From assembly GCF_001598415.1 (NCBI RefSeq), contig NZ_BCYX01000004.1:124001-188000 (forward strand): a DNA stretch of 64,000 nucleotides, in the 5' to 3' direction. Below, one piece after another: positions 19,349 through 30,300 of the stretch. Under the pieces are notes generated by a model. The model worked only from the letters and a program-made list of their open reading frames with translations, was not told the DNA's origin and did no database searches. A program made the position numbers and the translations under genes. This stretch comes from Sphingomonas mali NBRC 15500. GTDB lineage: Bacteria; Pseudomonadota; Alphaproteobacteria; Sphingomonadales; Sphingomonadaceae. The stretch's first letter is position 1. Every line of letters begins with the position of its first letter.

Positions 19349-19785
19349 GCCGCGGATAACGCTTTCTCGATTTCGGAAATTGGATGGCCGGTCAGGTCCT
19401 TCGGGATTTCGCCGGCCAATCTGTCGGCGACTTCGACGTGATAATGTTTGCGCAGCTCACCCAGCGTGTGCGGCGGCGCGGCGATGATGAGCGATTCGAA
19501 CTCGTTGGCGAGCGCCCGTTCCTTCAACATCGCCGCGATGTCGGCGGCGAACCTGTCCTCTTCCAATCGGTGGAAATCGACCTCGCTGACCGTGCTGCGC
19601 GGAGACGCCATCATGTTGGCGACGCTCCCCGGGCCGTCAGTCTTCTGCTCGTGATCGGCCGGGTTGATCCGCGCTTCGGCATGCTCGACCACCAGGTTCG
19701 GGTGCACGCCGTCGCCTTCGTTTCGCAGAAACAACGCCTTACGCCCATCGGCGACGAGGACCAGAATATCGTGGCGTAGCTGCAT
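19345..19785 (-). CDS. Host attachment family protein (eRF1-like fold)
   Basis: 146 residues, beginning [20 protein letters not shown] and ending with [16 protein letters not shown], typical of the protein family named for attachment to host cells (in Agrobacterium) and now seen as an eRF1-like domain. The biochemical role is unknown. ATG at 19785 has AGGAG eight to twelve bases upstream. The stop overlaps the end of the Ser-rich gene on the other strand by four bases. Confidence 0.8.
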   Translation of the reverse strand: MQLRHDILVLVADGRKALFLRNEGDGVHPNLVVEHAEARINPADHEQKTDGPGSVANMMASPRSTVSEVDFHRLEEDRFAADIAAMLKERALANEFESLIIAAPPHTLGELRKHYHVEVADRLAGEIPKDLTGHPISEIEKALSAA

Positions 19786-19874
19786 GGGGTTTCTCCTCAC
19801 GGTTTCGGCGGATCAACGCCGCAGCACCGCGCCGGGTTGCGCGTGCCGCCCCGCCTCGTCATAGCCACGCCGTT

Positions 19875-21152
19875 ATGCACGATATCCGCCTGATCCGCGA
19901 CGACCCTGAAGCTTTCGATGCCGGCCTGGCCCGCCGTGGCCTGTCACCGATGGCGTCGGACCTGCTCGCGCTCGACGAGAAACGCCGGGCGGTGATCACC
20001 GAATTGCAGGCCAGCCAGACTCGCCGCAACGAGGCGTCGAAAGCGATCGGCGCGGCCAAGGCCGCCAAAGACGAAGCGACGGCGAGCGCACTGATGGCCG
20101 AGGTCGCCACCCTCAAGACGCGCCTGCCCGAATTGGAAGAAGAGGAACGCGCCGCCGAAGCCGCGCTGAACGAGGCGCTGGCCGCGATCCCCAATCTGCC
20201 GCTCGCCGACGTGCCGAAAGGCGCCGACGAGGACGATAACGAATTGATGCACGAGCGCGGCATCAAGCCCGATTTCGCGTTCGATATTCGCGAACACGAT
20301 GCGATCGGCCCGGCGCTCGGGCTGGACTTCGAAACCGGCGTGGCGCTTGCTGGCGCGCGCTTCACGTTGGTGCGCGGCGCTGCAGCGCGGCTCAATCGCG
20401 CGCTGGGTCAGTTCGGGCTCGATATCCTCACCAGGCATCATGGCTATGAGGAAGTCGTACCGCCGCTCATGGTACGCAGCGAAGCGATGTTCGGCACCGG
20501 GCAATTGCCGAAGTTCGCCGAGGATCTTTTCCAGACCACCGATGGTCGCTGGCTGATCCCCACCTCTGAAGTGTCGTTGACCAACATCGTGCGGGAAAAG
20601 ATCCTCGCCGCCGACGACCTGCCGCTGCGCTTCACCGCCTTGACCCCCTGCTTCCGCTCCGAGGCGGGCGCCGCGGGACGCGATACGCGCGGGTTCATTC
20701 GCCAGCACCAGTTCGAGAAGGCCGAAATGGTCTCGATCGTGCCGCCCGATCAGTCGGAAGCCGAGCATGAGCGGATGACCGCCGCCGCGGAGGACGTGCT
20801 GACCCGGCTCGGTCTCCCCTTCCGACGGATGAAGCTCTGTACCGGGGATATGGGCTTTTCCGCCGCGCGCACGTACGACCTCGAAGTCTGGCTGCCGGGC
20901 CAGGGCCGCTATCGCGAGATTTCGAGCTGTTCGACCTGCACCGATTTCCAGGCGCGGCGAATGAACGCCCGCTTCCGGGGCGAGGACGGCAAGCCTTCGT
21001 TCGTCCACACGCTCAACGGCTCGGGCCTCGTCGTGGGCCGGATGATGGTCGCAATCCTGGAAAATTATCAGCAGGAAGACGGCGCGGTCGCGATCCCCGA
21101 CGCGCTGCAACCGTATCTAGGTGGGTTGAACCGGCTCGAGCCCAAGGCGTGA
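19875..21152 (+). CDS. serS: Seryl-tRNA synthetase
   Basis: Class II synthetase that charges tRNA-Ser. 425 residues, the usual length. An N-terminal long coiled-coil tRNA-binding arm (about residues 25-105) precedes the catalytic core with motif 2 [14 protein letters not shown] and the motif 3 region [13 protein letters not shown]. It begins the group serS-surE-nlpD-like-tyrS, and its stop overlaps the surE GTG. Confidence 0.97.
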   Translation: MHDIRLIRDDPEAFDAGLARRGLSPMASDLLALDEKRRAVITELQASQTRRNEASKAIGAAKAAKDEATASALMAEVATLKTRLPELEEEERAAEAALNEALAAIPNLPLADVPKGADEDDNELMHERGIKPDFAFDIREHDAIGPALGLDFETGVALAGARFTLVRGAAARLNRALGQFGLDILTRHHGYEEVVPPLMVRSEAMFGTGQLPKFAEDLFQTTDGRWLIPTSEVSLTNIVREKILAADDLPLRFTALTPCFRSEAGAAGRDTRGFIRQHQFEKAEMVSIVPPDQSEAEHERMTAAAEDVLTRLGLPFRRMKLCTGDMGFSAARTYDLEVWLPGQGRYREISSCSTCTDFQARRMNARFRGEDGKPSFVHTLNGSGLVVGRMMVAILENYQQEDGAVAIPDALQPYLGGLNRLEPKA

Positions 21153-21913
21153 GGATCCTCCTCACCAATGATGACGGCTATTACGCGCCCGGTCTTGCCG
21201 TGCTCGAACGTCTGGCGCGGTGCTTTTCCGACGACATCACCATCGTGGCCCCAGCCGAGGAGCAATCGGGCAAGGGCCGCTCGCTGACGCTGACCGAGCC
21301 TCTGCGCGTCAAGCGTTTCGCCGATAAGCGTTATGCTGTCGGTGGCACGCCGACCGACGCGGTGATGTTCGCGCTGGCCAATGTGATGCGCGACGCCAAG
21401 CCCGATCTGATCCTGTCGGGAGTCAATCGTGGCGCCAATCTGGGCGAGGATGTCTTCTATTCGGGCACGATCGGCGCGGCGATGGAAGGCGCGCTTGCCG
21501 GCATCCGGTCGATCGCGATCAGCCAGCGCTACGGTGCCGAAGCCCCCGGCCACGACGTCACCTTCGATACCGCCGAAGCCTGGGGCGAGCGCGTGCTGGC
21601 GCCGTTGATCGCCGCGCCGGTCGATCCGCGCATCGTCGTCAACGTCAATTTTCCGCCGATCCCGCCCGATGAAGTCAAGGGCGTGCGCGTCGTCCATCAG
21701 GGGTTGCGCGATTATGGCCGGGTCAAGGTGATCGAGCGCACCGACCCGCGCGGGTTCGCTTATTACTGGATGGGCCTGGGCCGCGTGGAGCACTCGCCGG
21801 CCGTCGATACCGATCTGGAAGCGATCGAAATGGGTTACGTCACCGTCACGCCATTGCAGATGGACCTGACGCATCGCGATTCACTGGCTATGCTGGAGAA
21901 AGCGTATCGGTAA
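21149..21913 (+). CDS. surE: 5'-nucleotidase SurE
   Basis: 254 residues. The metal site NDDGYYAPG is at residues 7-15 and the signature [19 protein letters not shown] near residue 91. It dephosphorylates nucleoside monophosphates and short polyphosphate. The GTG start at 21149 overlaps the serS stop (GTGA). The surE-nlpD order is common in proteobacteria. Confidence 0.95.
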   Translation: MRILLTNDDGYYAPGLAVLERLARCFSDDITIVAPAEEQSGKGRSLTLTEPLRVKRFADKRYAVGGTPTDAVMFALANVMRDAKPDLILSGVNRGANLGEDVFYSGTIGAAMEGALAGIRSIAISQRYGAEAPGHDVTFDTAEAWGERVLAPLIAAPVDPRIVVNVNFPPIPPDEVKGVRVVHQGLRDYGRVKVIERTDPRGFAYYWMGLGRVEHSPAVDTDLEAIEMGYVTVTPLQMDLTHRDSLAMLEKAYR

Positions 21914-21930
21914 CGCAGGGGGGGCCCGCG

Positions 21931-22986
21931 ATGCGAATGATCACACTCGTCTTTTTGATATTCGGACTCTCGGGATGCATCCCGCAGACCGATTATGCGC
22001 GACCGTCGGACGCCGGTTTGGCGCCCACGGCCGATTATGACTCGTCGCCGCCGCAGGATGAGGCTCCCGCCCCGCCCTCGGCACCGCCAGCCTGGGAGGC
22101 GCGGCCGGTCACGCCCGACGCTCGGACGATCGCCGAATCGAGTTATATCGTGCGGCCCGGCGACACATTGCGCGGCGTCGCCGACAAGACCGCATCGGGT
22201 TCGGAGATCATCGCCAGGGCGAATGGCATCGAGTCGCCCTTCACCATCCGCGCCGGGCAGCAATTGCGCATTCCGGGCGGCCGTTACCACCTCGTCCGGC
22301 CGGGCGAATCGGGCATCGCGATCGCGCGGGCTTATGGCGTCCGCTGGGCCGACATCGTGGCCGCCAACAACCTGATCGAGCCCTATGTGCTGCGGTCGGG
22401 TCGTCGTATCCTGATCCCCGGCGGCACGCGACCGCCCCAGACGCTCGCCGAGCGCGCGGCGGCGTTCAAGATCGACCTTGGCGATATCGCGACCGGCGGC
22501 GGCGAGCCCGCCATTCCGGATAATGTCAGGCCGGTTCGCCCGGCCACGTCGGTGACGAGAGCCCTGCCCTCGACCGCGGCGGTCGGGGCGCCCTCGCCGC
22601 TCAGCGGCCCGTTCCTCTGGCCGGTCGCGAGTGGCCGCGTTGTCAAGCGGTTCGGCGGCGGCGCGAGCGGGGAACGCAATGACGGAATCAAGATCGCGGT
22701 GCCGCTGGGCACGCCGATCAGGGCGGCGGCCGATGGCGTGGTGATCTACACCACCGACAGCATCGCCGGGCTCGGCGGATTGGTCATGGTCCGCCATGGC
22801 AATGGCTGGACCAGCGTCTACGGCCATGCCAGCCGCGTGATCGTGACGCGCGGACAGGCGGTGAAGCGCGGCCAGACGATCGCGCTGTCGGGCGACACCG
22901 GCTTCGCCGACCGGCCGGAAGTGCATTTCGAGCTTCGGCAAGGCCGTACGCCGGTCGACCCCTTGTCGAAGTTGCCGAGTCGCTAG
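21931..22986 (+). CDS. nlpD: NlpD-like LysM/LytM lipoprotein with degenerate zinc site
   Basis: 351 residues. A lipoprotein signal ends in LSGC near residue 17. Two LysM peptidoglycan-binding domains follow ([10 protein letters not shown] and [18 protein letters not shown]). The C-terminal M23 (LytM) domain spans about residues 225-350. The first zinc ligand position is Asn (RNDGIKIAV in place of an H-containing motif), while VYGHAS and VHFELR are kept. This pattern fits a non-catalytic amidase activator like EnvC/NlpD, not a peptidase. It probably is lipid-anchored. Confidence 0.9.
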   Translation: MRMITLVFLIFGLSGCIPQTDYARPSDAGLAPTADYDSSPPQDEAPAPPSAPPAWEARPVTPDARTIAESSYIVRPGDTLRGVADKTASGSEIIARANGIESPFTIRAGQQLRIPGGRYHLVRPGESGIAIARAYGVRWADIVAANNLIEPYVLRSGRRILIPGGTRPPQTLAERAAAFKIDLGDIATGGGEPAIPDNVRPVRPATSVTRALPSTAAVGAPSPLSGPFLWPVASGRVVKRFGGGASGERNDGIKIAVPLGTPIRAAADGVVIYTTDSIAGLGGLVMVRHGNGWTSVYGHASRVIVTRGQAVKRGQTIALSGDTGFADRPEVHFELRQGRTPVDPLSKLPSR

Positions 22987-23011
22987 TCGCGATGCTACCC
23001 GCGCCGCCATC

Positions 23012-24238
23012 ATGACCGATTACAAATCCGACCTGCTCCGCCTGCTCAGTGAACGCGGCTATATCCATCAGATGACCGACGCGACGGGACTCGACGCGTT
23101 GGCGACGAAGCAGGTCGTGCCTGGCTATATCGGTTTCGACGCGACCGCGCCGTCGCTGCATGTCGGCAATCTGGTGTCGATCATGCTGCTGCGCCGACTG
23201 CAACAGGCCGGACATAAGCCGATCGTGCTGATGGGTGGCGGGACCAGCAAGGTCGGCGATCCGAGCTTCAAGGATGAAGCGCGCAAGCTGCTGGCCGAGG
23301 AGACGATCGCGTCGAACATCGCCTCGATCCGGCGCATCTTCGAACGCTTCCTCACCTTTGGCGACGGCCCCACCGACGCTGTGCTGGTCAACAATGCCGA
23401 CTGGCTCGACAAGCTCGAATATCTGCCGTTCCTGCGCGACATTGGGCAGTATTTCTCGGTCAACCGGATGCTCAGCTTCGATTCGGTCAAGCTGCGACTC
23501 GATCGCGAACAGTCGCTGTCGTTCCTCGAATTCAACTACATGATCCTGCAGGGCTACGATTTCCTCGAACTGTCGCGGCGGCTGGGCTGTCGGCTGCAGA
23601 TGGGCGGGTCCGACCAATGGGGGAATATCGTCAACGGCGTCGATCTCGCCCGGCGTGCCGACGGTACGGAGGTGTTCGCGGTCACCACGCCGCTGATCAC
23701 CAACGCCGACGGATCGAAGATGGGCAAGACCGTGTCGGGCGCCGTCTGGCTGCACGAAGACCAATTGCCGCATTACGATTACTGGCAATTCTGGCGGAAC
23801 ACCGACGATCGGGACGTGGGCAAAAGGCTGCGGCTGTTCACCGACTTGCCGCTCGACGAGATCGAACGGCTCGAAAAGCTCGAAGGCGCCGACATCAACC
23901 AGGCCAAGATCGTCCTCGCCAATGCCGCGACCGCGATGTGCCGCGGCCCCGAGGCGGCGCAGGCCGCAGCCGAAACCGCGCGCAAGACGTTCGAGGAAGG
24001 GTCGGCTGGCGCCGACCTGCCGACGCTCGCGGTGCCCGGCTCGATAGCCCTGATCGATGCGCTGATCGGCCTCGGCTTCTGCGCGTCGAAGGGCGAGTCG
24101 CGACGGTTGATCGCCGGCGGCGGCGCACGAGTCGACGGTGAAAAAGTGGCGGACGAGGCGTTCACCATCGTAATGGCGGGAAATCCGGTGCGCGTGTCGG
24201 CCGGCAAGAAGCATCACGGTTTGCTCACACCCGCATGA
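23012..24238 (+). CDS. tyrS: Tyrosyl-tRNA synthetase
   Basis: 408 residues, class I. The HIGH-like motif HVGN is near residue 50, KMSKS-like GSKMGKT near residue 233, and a C-terminal S4 RNA-binding domain begins with [14 protein letters not shown]. It charges tRNA-Tyr. ATG at 23012, 25 bases after the NlpD-like gene. Confidence 0.97.
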   Translation: MTDYKSDLLRLLSERGYIHQMTDATGLDALATKQVVPGYIGFDATAPSLHVGNLVSIMLLRRLQQAGHKPIVLMGGGTSKVGDPSFKDEARKLLAEETIASNIASIRRIFERFLTFGDGPTDAVLVNNADWLDKLEYLPFLRDIGQYFSVNRMLSFDSVKLRLDREQSLSFLEFNYMILQGYDFLELSRRLGCRLQMGGSDQWGNIVNGVDLARRADGTEVFAVTTPLITNADGSKMGKTVSGAVWLHEDQLPHYDYWQFWRNTDDRDVGKRLRLFTDLPLDEIERLEKLEGADINQAKIVLANAATAMCRGPEAAQAAAETARKTFEEGSAGADLPTLAVPGSIALIDALIGLGFCASKGESRRLIAGGGARVDGEKVADEAFTIVMAGNPVRVSAGKKHHGLLTPA

Positions 24239-24324
24239 GTATGGCTAACAGGCGTTAAACACGTTCCTTTTCAAGCTTTTCATGCGCTGGTCGTTACTCA
24301 TTGTGGCGAACGGAAAAGGAATCG

Positions 24325-24642
24325 ATGGGCGCGGCACTGGCCTATAGCGATCAACGCGATGCTCCACGGGATGAGGTTCATTACCGTGCGCGCGCTTTCG
24401 GCGGGGATGCCCGGCCGGTATCGATCCTGGTCGTCAACATGTCGGCGCAGGGGCTCATGGCCCGAGTCGACACCGACCGCCCAATCGGCGAACGGCTGCA
24501 CATCACCCTTCCCGTCGTCGGCGTAGTCGTCGCCGAGGTGCGCTGGTCGCTTGGTGGGCGGATTGGCTGCGAGCTCGACCGGCCGATCGGCATGGCCGAA
24601 TATTACGAACTGCTCGCGGCGTTGCTGAAGAACGTCCGCTGA
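24325..24642 (+). CDS. PilZ-domain protein
   Basis: 105 residues, a lone PilZ domain: VHYRARAFG near the N-terminus, VVNMSAQGLMARV and later GCELDRPI. The usual RxxxR motif is represented by RDEVHYRARA. ATG at 24325 follows an AAAGGA sequence; a TTG at 24301 is possible. It stands alone between tyrS and a repeat element. Confidence 0.83.
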   Translation: MGAALAYSDQRDAPRDEVHYRARAFGGDARPVSILVVNMSAQGLMARVDTDRPIGERLHITLPVVGVVVAEVRWSLGGRIGCELDRPIGMAEYYELLAALLKNVR

Positions 24643-24681
24643 GGACGACTGCGGGTCGACAACCGCGGCTCCACATCGATC

Positions 24682-24771
24682 GTCACTCCGGACTTGTTCC
24701 GCGGGCCAAGCCTCCTCAATAGAATTCGGCCGTTGTTGCACATTGGATGCCGGAACGAGTTCGGCATGACG
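24682..24771 (+). repeat. 90-bp three-hairpin intergenic repeat, copy 2
   Basis: Same length and layout as the copies at 12159 and 27198, but more decayed. The first stem is imperfect (CTCCGGA with TCCGCGG) and the middle stem has lost pairing; the last (GCCGGA with TTCGGC) is imperfect. It lies between the convergent ends of the PilZ gene and recG. Confidence 0.8.
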
Positions 24772-24795
24772 GTTTGAGATTGGGCAACCGATCGT

Positions 24796-26847
24796 TCACC
24801 CCGACCGCAGCAACTGCACCCCTGCATCGCGTTCAAACAGATAGAGCGCCGTCCGTGCCGCCTGACCACGCGGACCATCGAGGCCGCCATCGCGGTCGAT
24901 CATCAGCCGGGCATCGTCATGCGCGGTCTGCTGGAGCGAGGCGAAATGCTCGGGGGTCGCCAGCCGATAGCCCTGTTCGCCCGATTGCCGCGTGCCGAGC
25001 ATCTCACCGGCGCCGCGCAATCGCAGATCCTCTTCGGCGATGCGAAAGCCGTCATTCGTCTCGCGCATCAGCGCCAGGCGCGCGCGCGAAGTTTCGCTCA
25101 AGCCATTGCCGCGGATCAGCAAACAGATCGATCGCCCCGTCCCGCGCCCGACGCGACCGCGCAACTGGTGCAACTGGGCGAGCCCGAATCGATCGGCATG
25201 TTCGATCACGATCAGCGTGGCATTGGGCACGTCGACCCCCACCTCGATCACCGTGGTCGCGACCAGGACGCCGAGATCGCCGCTCGCAAACCGCGCCATC
25301 ACTGCGTCCTTCTCGGCGGGCTTCATGCGGCCATGGATCAGCCCGACACGATCGCCGAACCGCGCCTGTAGCGATCCCGCTCGCGCCTCGGCGGCGGCAA
25401 GGTCCGATTTCTCGCTCTCCTCGACCAACGGACACACCCAATAGGCCTGTCCGCCGCTGTCGAGATGTCGTCCCAACGCCTCGACGATCTCGCCCAGCCG
25501 GTCCTCCGACATCACGCGTGTCTCGATCGGCTGGCGTCCCGGCGGCATCTCGTCGAGCCGGCTGACGTCCATCTCGCCATATTGCGCCAGGGTCAGCGTG
25601 CGCGGGATCGGTGTCGCGGTCATCGCCAACAAATGGGGTGCGGCGCCCTTCTCCTGCAGCAGCAAACGCTGGGCCACGCCGAAGCGATGCTGTTCGTCGA
25701 CCACGACCAGCGCGAGGTCGCGATAGGCAACCGCTTCCTGGAAGATAGCGTGGGTGCCGACCAGGATATGGATCGAGCCATCCGCCAATCCCATCAAGGT
25801 CGATTCGCGCACCCTGCCCTTGTCGCGTCCGGTCAACACCGCGACATTGACCGGCAGCCCGGCGAGCATGCGCTGCAGCGTATCGTAATGCTGCCGCGCC
25901 AGGATCTCGGTCGGCGCCAGGAACGCCCCCTGCGCGCCAGCCTCGACCGCCATCAGCAGCGCCATCGTCGCGACCAGGGTCTTGCCCGAGCCGACATCGC
26001 CCTGGAGCAACCGCAGCATCGGCGCCGATTGCGCCAGGTCGCCCTCGATCTCGCGGATCGTCCGCGCCTGCGCATTGGTCGGCGCATAAGGCAGGTTGAG
26101 CATGCCACGCAGCCGCCCATCGCCGTTGAGCGGCCGGCCCTTACGCGACCGCGACGATTGCCGCACCAGCATGAAAGCGAGCTGATTGGCGAACAGCTCG
26201 TCATAGGCCAGCCGCTCGCGCGCCTTGTGATCGGCGGGATCGGCATGCGCTCGGCCAAGCGCGTCGCGCCAGTCGGGCCATTGGTGCTGCGCCTTGACCC
26301 CCGGCTCGATCCATTCGGGCAGATCGGGGGCGCGTTCGATCGCCTGGTGCGCCATCTGCCCCAGGCGGCGCGAGGTCAGCCCTTCGGACAGCGGATAGAT
26401 CGCCTCGCGCTCGCGGAAGCCCTCGCCGGGCTCAGCGAGGTCGGGATGGACGATCTGCAATTCCTGACCGTACATTTCGAGCTTGCCCGAAATGCGCTTT
26501 GGCTCGCCGAGCGGCAACAGCTTCTTCACCCAGCCCGACGACCCACCGAAATAGATCAGGCTGACATAATTGCCCTTCGCGTCCGTGGCGTGGACGCGCA
26601 TCGGCCCGCGCGGACTGCTGCTGGTGCGGTAATCGACCGGCGTCACGGTGATCGCGATCGTCCGACCGGCATCGGCCATGTCGAGCTCGTCGCGCGGCAC
26701 GCGATCGATGAACCCGGTCGGCAGATGGAACGCGACATCGACCACACGATGCAGCCCCAGCCGGTCGAGCGGCTTGGCAAGGCCGGGCCCTACGCCCTTG
26801 AGCGCGGTCACTTCGGCAAAGAGCGGGTTGAGGATATCGGGGCGCAT
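24796..26847 (-). CDS. recG: ATP-dependent DNA helicase RecG
   Basis: 683 residues. The N-terminal wedge/OB domain is followed by helicase motifs GDVGSGKT, DEQHRFG, TATPIPRT and the C-terminal motif LHQLRGRVGRG. It remodels stalled forks and branched DNA. The frame is open to 27189, but the family begins with the ATG at 26847 (MRPDILNPLF). It is divergent from sdhE, with mfd beyond, an arrangement common in alphaproteobacteria. Confidence 0.97.
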   Translation of the reverse strand: MRPDILNPLFAEVTALKGVGPGLAKPLDRLGLHRVVDVAFHLPTGFIDRVPRDELDMADAGRTIAITVTPVDYRTSSSPRGPMRVHATDAKGNYVSLIYFGGSSGWVKKLLPLGEPKRISGKLEMYGQELQIVHPDLAEPGEGFREREAIYPLSEGLTSRRLGQMAHQAIERAPDLPEWIEPGVKAQHQWPDWRDALGRAHADPADHKARERLAYDELFANQLAFMLVRQSSRSRKGRPLNGDGRLRGMLNLPYAPTNAQARTIREIEGDLAQSAPMLRLLQGDVGSGKTLVATMALLMAVEAGAQGAFLAPTEILARQHYDTLQRMLAGLPVNVAVLTGRDKGRVRESTLMGLADGSIHILVGTHAIFQEAVAYRDLALVVVDEQHRFGVAQRLLLQEKGAAPHLLAMTATPIPRTLTLAQYGEMDVSRLDEMPPGRQPIETRVMSEDRLGEIVEALGRHLDSGGQAYWVCPLVEESEKSDLAAAEARAGSLQARFGDRVGLIHGRMKPAEKDAVMARFASGDLGVLVATTVIEVGVDVPNATLIVIEHADRFGLAQLHQLRGRVGRGTGRSICLLIRGNGLSETSRARLALMRETNDGFRIAEEDLRLRGAGEMLGTRQSGEQGYRLATPEHFASLQQTAHDDARLMIDRDGGLDGPRGQAARTALYLFERDAGVQLLRSG

Positions 26848-26919
26848 GATTATCTGCTCCTTCCTAACCCTAGCCGACTGCGCGTCAACGCGCCGCCGGC
26901 CAATTGCCGTTGGAGTGTC

Positions 26920-27186
26920 ATGGACCGCGACATCCGCCTCAAGCGCCTGCGCTTCCGCGCCTGGCACCGCGGCACCAAGGAAGCCGACCTGATGATCGGC
27001 GGATTCTTCGACGCGCACGGCGCGACGTGGAACGACGCCGAGATCGACTGGTTCGAAACCTTCCTGGAGGAACAGGACGTCGACATCATGGCCTGGGCGA
27101 TCGGGACGCAGGACGTGCCGGCGCAATGGCAAGGGCCGATGATCGACACGATGAAGCAGCTGAATTTCGTACCGATCGAGAAGTAA
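26920..27186 (+). CDS. sdhE: FAD assembly factor SdhE
   Basis: 88 residues. The family motif is clear: RLRFRAWHRGTKEADL with the RGxxE signature, and the helix NDAEIDWFETFLEEQD. It helps attach FAD covalently to the succinate dehydrogenase flavoprotein. ATG at 26920 overlaps no gene and lies 72 bases from the recG start on the other strand. Confidence 0.93.
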   Translation: MDRDIRLKRLRFRAWHRGTKEADLMIGGFFDAHGATWNDAEIDWFETFLEEQDVDIMAWAIGTQDVPAQWQGPMIDTMKQLNFVPIEK

Positions 27187-27197
27187 CAAGAGTTCGC

Positions 27198-27287
27198 GTC
27201 ACCCCGGACTTGTTCCGGGGTCCAATGCTCCCCAACGGACGTCGACCGTTGTTGCGCGTTGGATGCCGGGACGAGCCCGGCATGACG
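27198..27287 (+). repeat. 90-bp three-hairpin intergenic repeat, copy 3
   Basis: Three intact stems: CCCCGGA-cttgt-TCCGGGG, CAACGG-N7-CCGTTG and GCCGGG-acgag-CCCGGC. Compared with copy 1, both halves of two stems have changed together, so pairing is conserved. It fills the sdhE-mfd gap and ends 13 bases before the mfd ATG, so it would be in the mfd leader. Confidence 0.85.
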
Positions 27288-27300
27288 ACCTAGGAAAGCT

Positions 27301-30300
27301 ATGACCGACCCGCGCAAGATCCTCTCCGCGAAAGCCCCCCTGACCCTCGCCGGCGTCCCGGCGGGGTTCCTGCCGGTATTGCTCGCCGATCTCGCCCGCG
27401 CCCAGGTGCCCGGCCGCGTCGTGCTGATCGCGCCGGACGAGGCGGAGATGCGCGCGGTGGCGGCGACCGCCGGCTTCTTCGCGCCCGAGATCGAGATCGT
27501 CTCTTATCCGGCGTGGGACTGCCTGCCCTATGACCGCGCCAGCCCGACCTTGCGGGTCATGGCCGAACGCCTGGCCGCACTTCATCGCCTGCAACAGCCG
27601 CCCAAGAAGCCGCAACTCGTCGTCACCACCGCCAATGCCGCGACTCAGCGCACGCTCACCCCGTTCCGCATTCGCCAGCTCGTCGCGCGCCTTGCGCCGG
27701 GCGAGCGGATCGGCCGCGACAAATTGGCCGTGTTGCTGTCGGCCAATGGCTATGTCCGCACCGACACGGTCCACGACCAGGGCGAGTTCGCTGTACGCGG
27801 CGGGCTGGTCGACCTGTTCCCGAGCGGCGAGGAACAGGCGCTGCGGCTCGATTTCTTCGGCGACGAGATCGAGAGCGTCCGCACCTTCGACGCCGCGGAC
27901 CAGCGCACCACGGGGCGCGTCGATGGCTTCACCTTGCTGCCCGCGTCCGAAGCCTTGCTCGACGAGGAAACGGTCAAGCGCTTCCGCACCCGCTATCGCG
28001 AGAAGTTCGGCGCGACCGCGACCGGCGACCCGCTTTACCAGGCGATCAGCGACGGCCGGCGGCTGGCGGGTATGGAGCATTGGCTGCCGATGTTCGAGGA
28101 GCGGCTGGAGACGCTGTTCGACCATCTCGGCGACGATGCGCTGGTGATCCGCGAATCGGGAGTCACCGCGGCCGCCGAACAGCGATTCGAGGCAGTGTCG
28201 GACTATCACGCCAACCGCCTGAAAGCGCAGTCGAGCGATCCCGGCAGCTATCGTCCGCTCGCGCCAGGGGCGCTGTACCTGCTTCCCGATGAATGGGCGA
28301 CTCGGCTCGATCAGGCCAAGGTGCACCTCGCCACGCCGTTCCACGAGCCGCCGAGCGACACCGTGCTCGACTTCGAGGTCGACGGCCCACGCGACTTCGC
28401 GCCGGAGCGCGCGAGCGGCGTCAACATCTACGAAGCGGTCGTAGAGCATCTCGACAAGCTACGGAAAGACGGCAAGAAACCCATCCTGGCCAGCTATTCC
28501 GCAGGGTCGCGCGAGCGCCTCGCCGGGTTGCTCAAAGACCACGAACTGACCGGGCTGACGCTTGTCGACACCTGGCAGGAAGCGCAGGGCGCCGCCGATC
28601 GCGGTGTCGCGCTCGTCATCCTGCCGCTCGACCATGGTTTCACCGCGCCCGACATCGCCTTGCTCACCGAGCAGGACATGCTCGGCGACCGCCTTGTCCG
28701 CCGCAACCGCCGCAAGAAGTCGGCCGACGCCTTCCTTGCCGAACTCGCGACGCTTACCCCGGGCGATCTCGTCGTCCATGCCGATCATGGCATCGGCCGA
28801 TACGAGGGCCTGACTCAGATCCCGGTGCAGAAGGCCCCGCACGATTGCGTCGCGCTGACTTATGCCGGCGGAGACAAGCTCTACGTTCCGGTCGAGAATC
28901 TCGAAGTCCTGAGCCGCTATGGCGGCGACGAAGGCGGCACGCTCGATCGTCTCGGCGGCGAAGCCTGGCAGCGTCGCAAGTCGCGGATGAAGGAACGCAT
29001 CCGCGAGATCGCCGGCGAGTTGATCGCGACCGCCGCCCTGCGCGCGTTGCGCCAGGCCGATGTCGCCCAGCCCGATTCATCGGGCTATCCGGCGTTTGTC
29101 GACCGCTTCCCCTATCAGGAAACCGACGATCAGGACCGCGCGATCGCCGAATCGCTCGACGACCTCGCATCGGGCAAGCCGATGGACCGGCTGATCGTTG
29201 GCGACGTCGGCTTCGGCAAGACCGAGGTCGCGTTGCGCGCCGCCTTCGTTGCGGCGATGGGCGGGATGCAAGTCGCCGTCGTCTGTCCCACCACCCTGCT
29301 CGCCCGCCAGCATTACAACAATTTCGCGGCGCGGTTCGAAGGCTTTCCGATCAAGGTCGGACGACTGTCGCGCTTGGTCGGCAGCGCGGAGGCAAAGGCC
29401 GTCAAGGAAGGTCTGACCGACGGCACGATCGACGTAGTGATCGGCACCCATGCTATCCTGGCCAAAGGCATCGAATTCAAGCGGCTCGGACTCGTCGTGG
29501 TCGATGAGGAACAGCGTTTCGGCGTCACCCACAAAGAACGGCTGAAGGCGCTCAAGACCGACGTTCACGTCCTGACGCTCACCGCGACGCCGATCCCGCG
29601 TACGCTCCAGATGGCGATGTCGGGCTTGCGCGAATTGTCGGTGATCCAGACCCCGCCGGTCGATCGCCTGGCGGTCCGCACCTATGTCATGCCCTGGGAT
29701 CCGGTGGTGCTGCGCGAGGCGTTGTTGCGCGAACATTATCGTGGCGGGCAGAGCTTCTTCGTCACGCCGCGCGTCAAGGATGTGCCCGAGATCGAGGAAT
29801 TCCTGCGCGAGCACGTCCCCGAGGTGCGCTATGTCGTCGCGCACGGCCAGATGGCGGCGGGTGAAGTCGAGGAGCGGATGTCCGCCTTCTACGACAAGAA
29901 GTTCGAGGTCCTGGTGTCGACCACGATCGTCGAAAGCGGGCTCGATATCCCCAGCGCCAACACGATGATCGTTCACCGCGCCGACCGTTTCGGCCTCGCC
30001 CAGCTCTATCAGCTGCGCGGGCGCGTCGGGCGGGGCAAGACACGCGCTTATGCCTATCTGACGACGCCGGCCAATCGCGTCATCACCGAAACCGCGGACA
30101 AGCGGCTCAAGGTGCTGTCGGATCTCGATACCTTGGGCGCCGGGTTCCAACTCGCCAGCCACGATCTCGATATCCGCGGCGCGGGCAACCTGCTCGGCGA
30201 CGAGCAATCGGGACATATCCGCGAAGTCGGCTACGAACTCTACCAGTCGATGCTCGAGGAAGCGATCCTCGACGCCCGCGCCGGTGGCCTGGCGCAGCGC

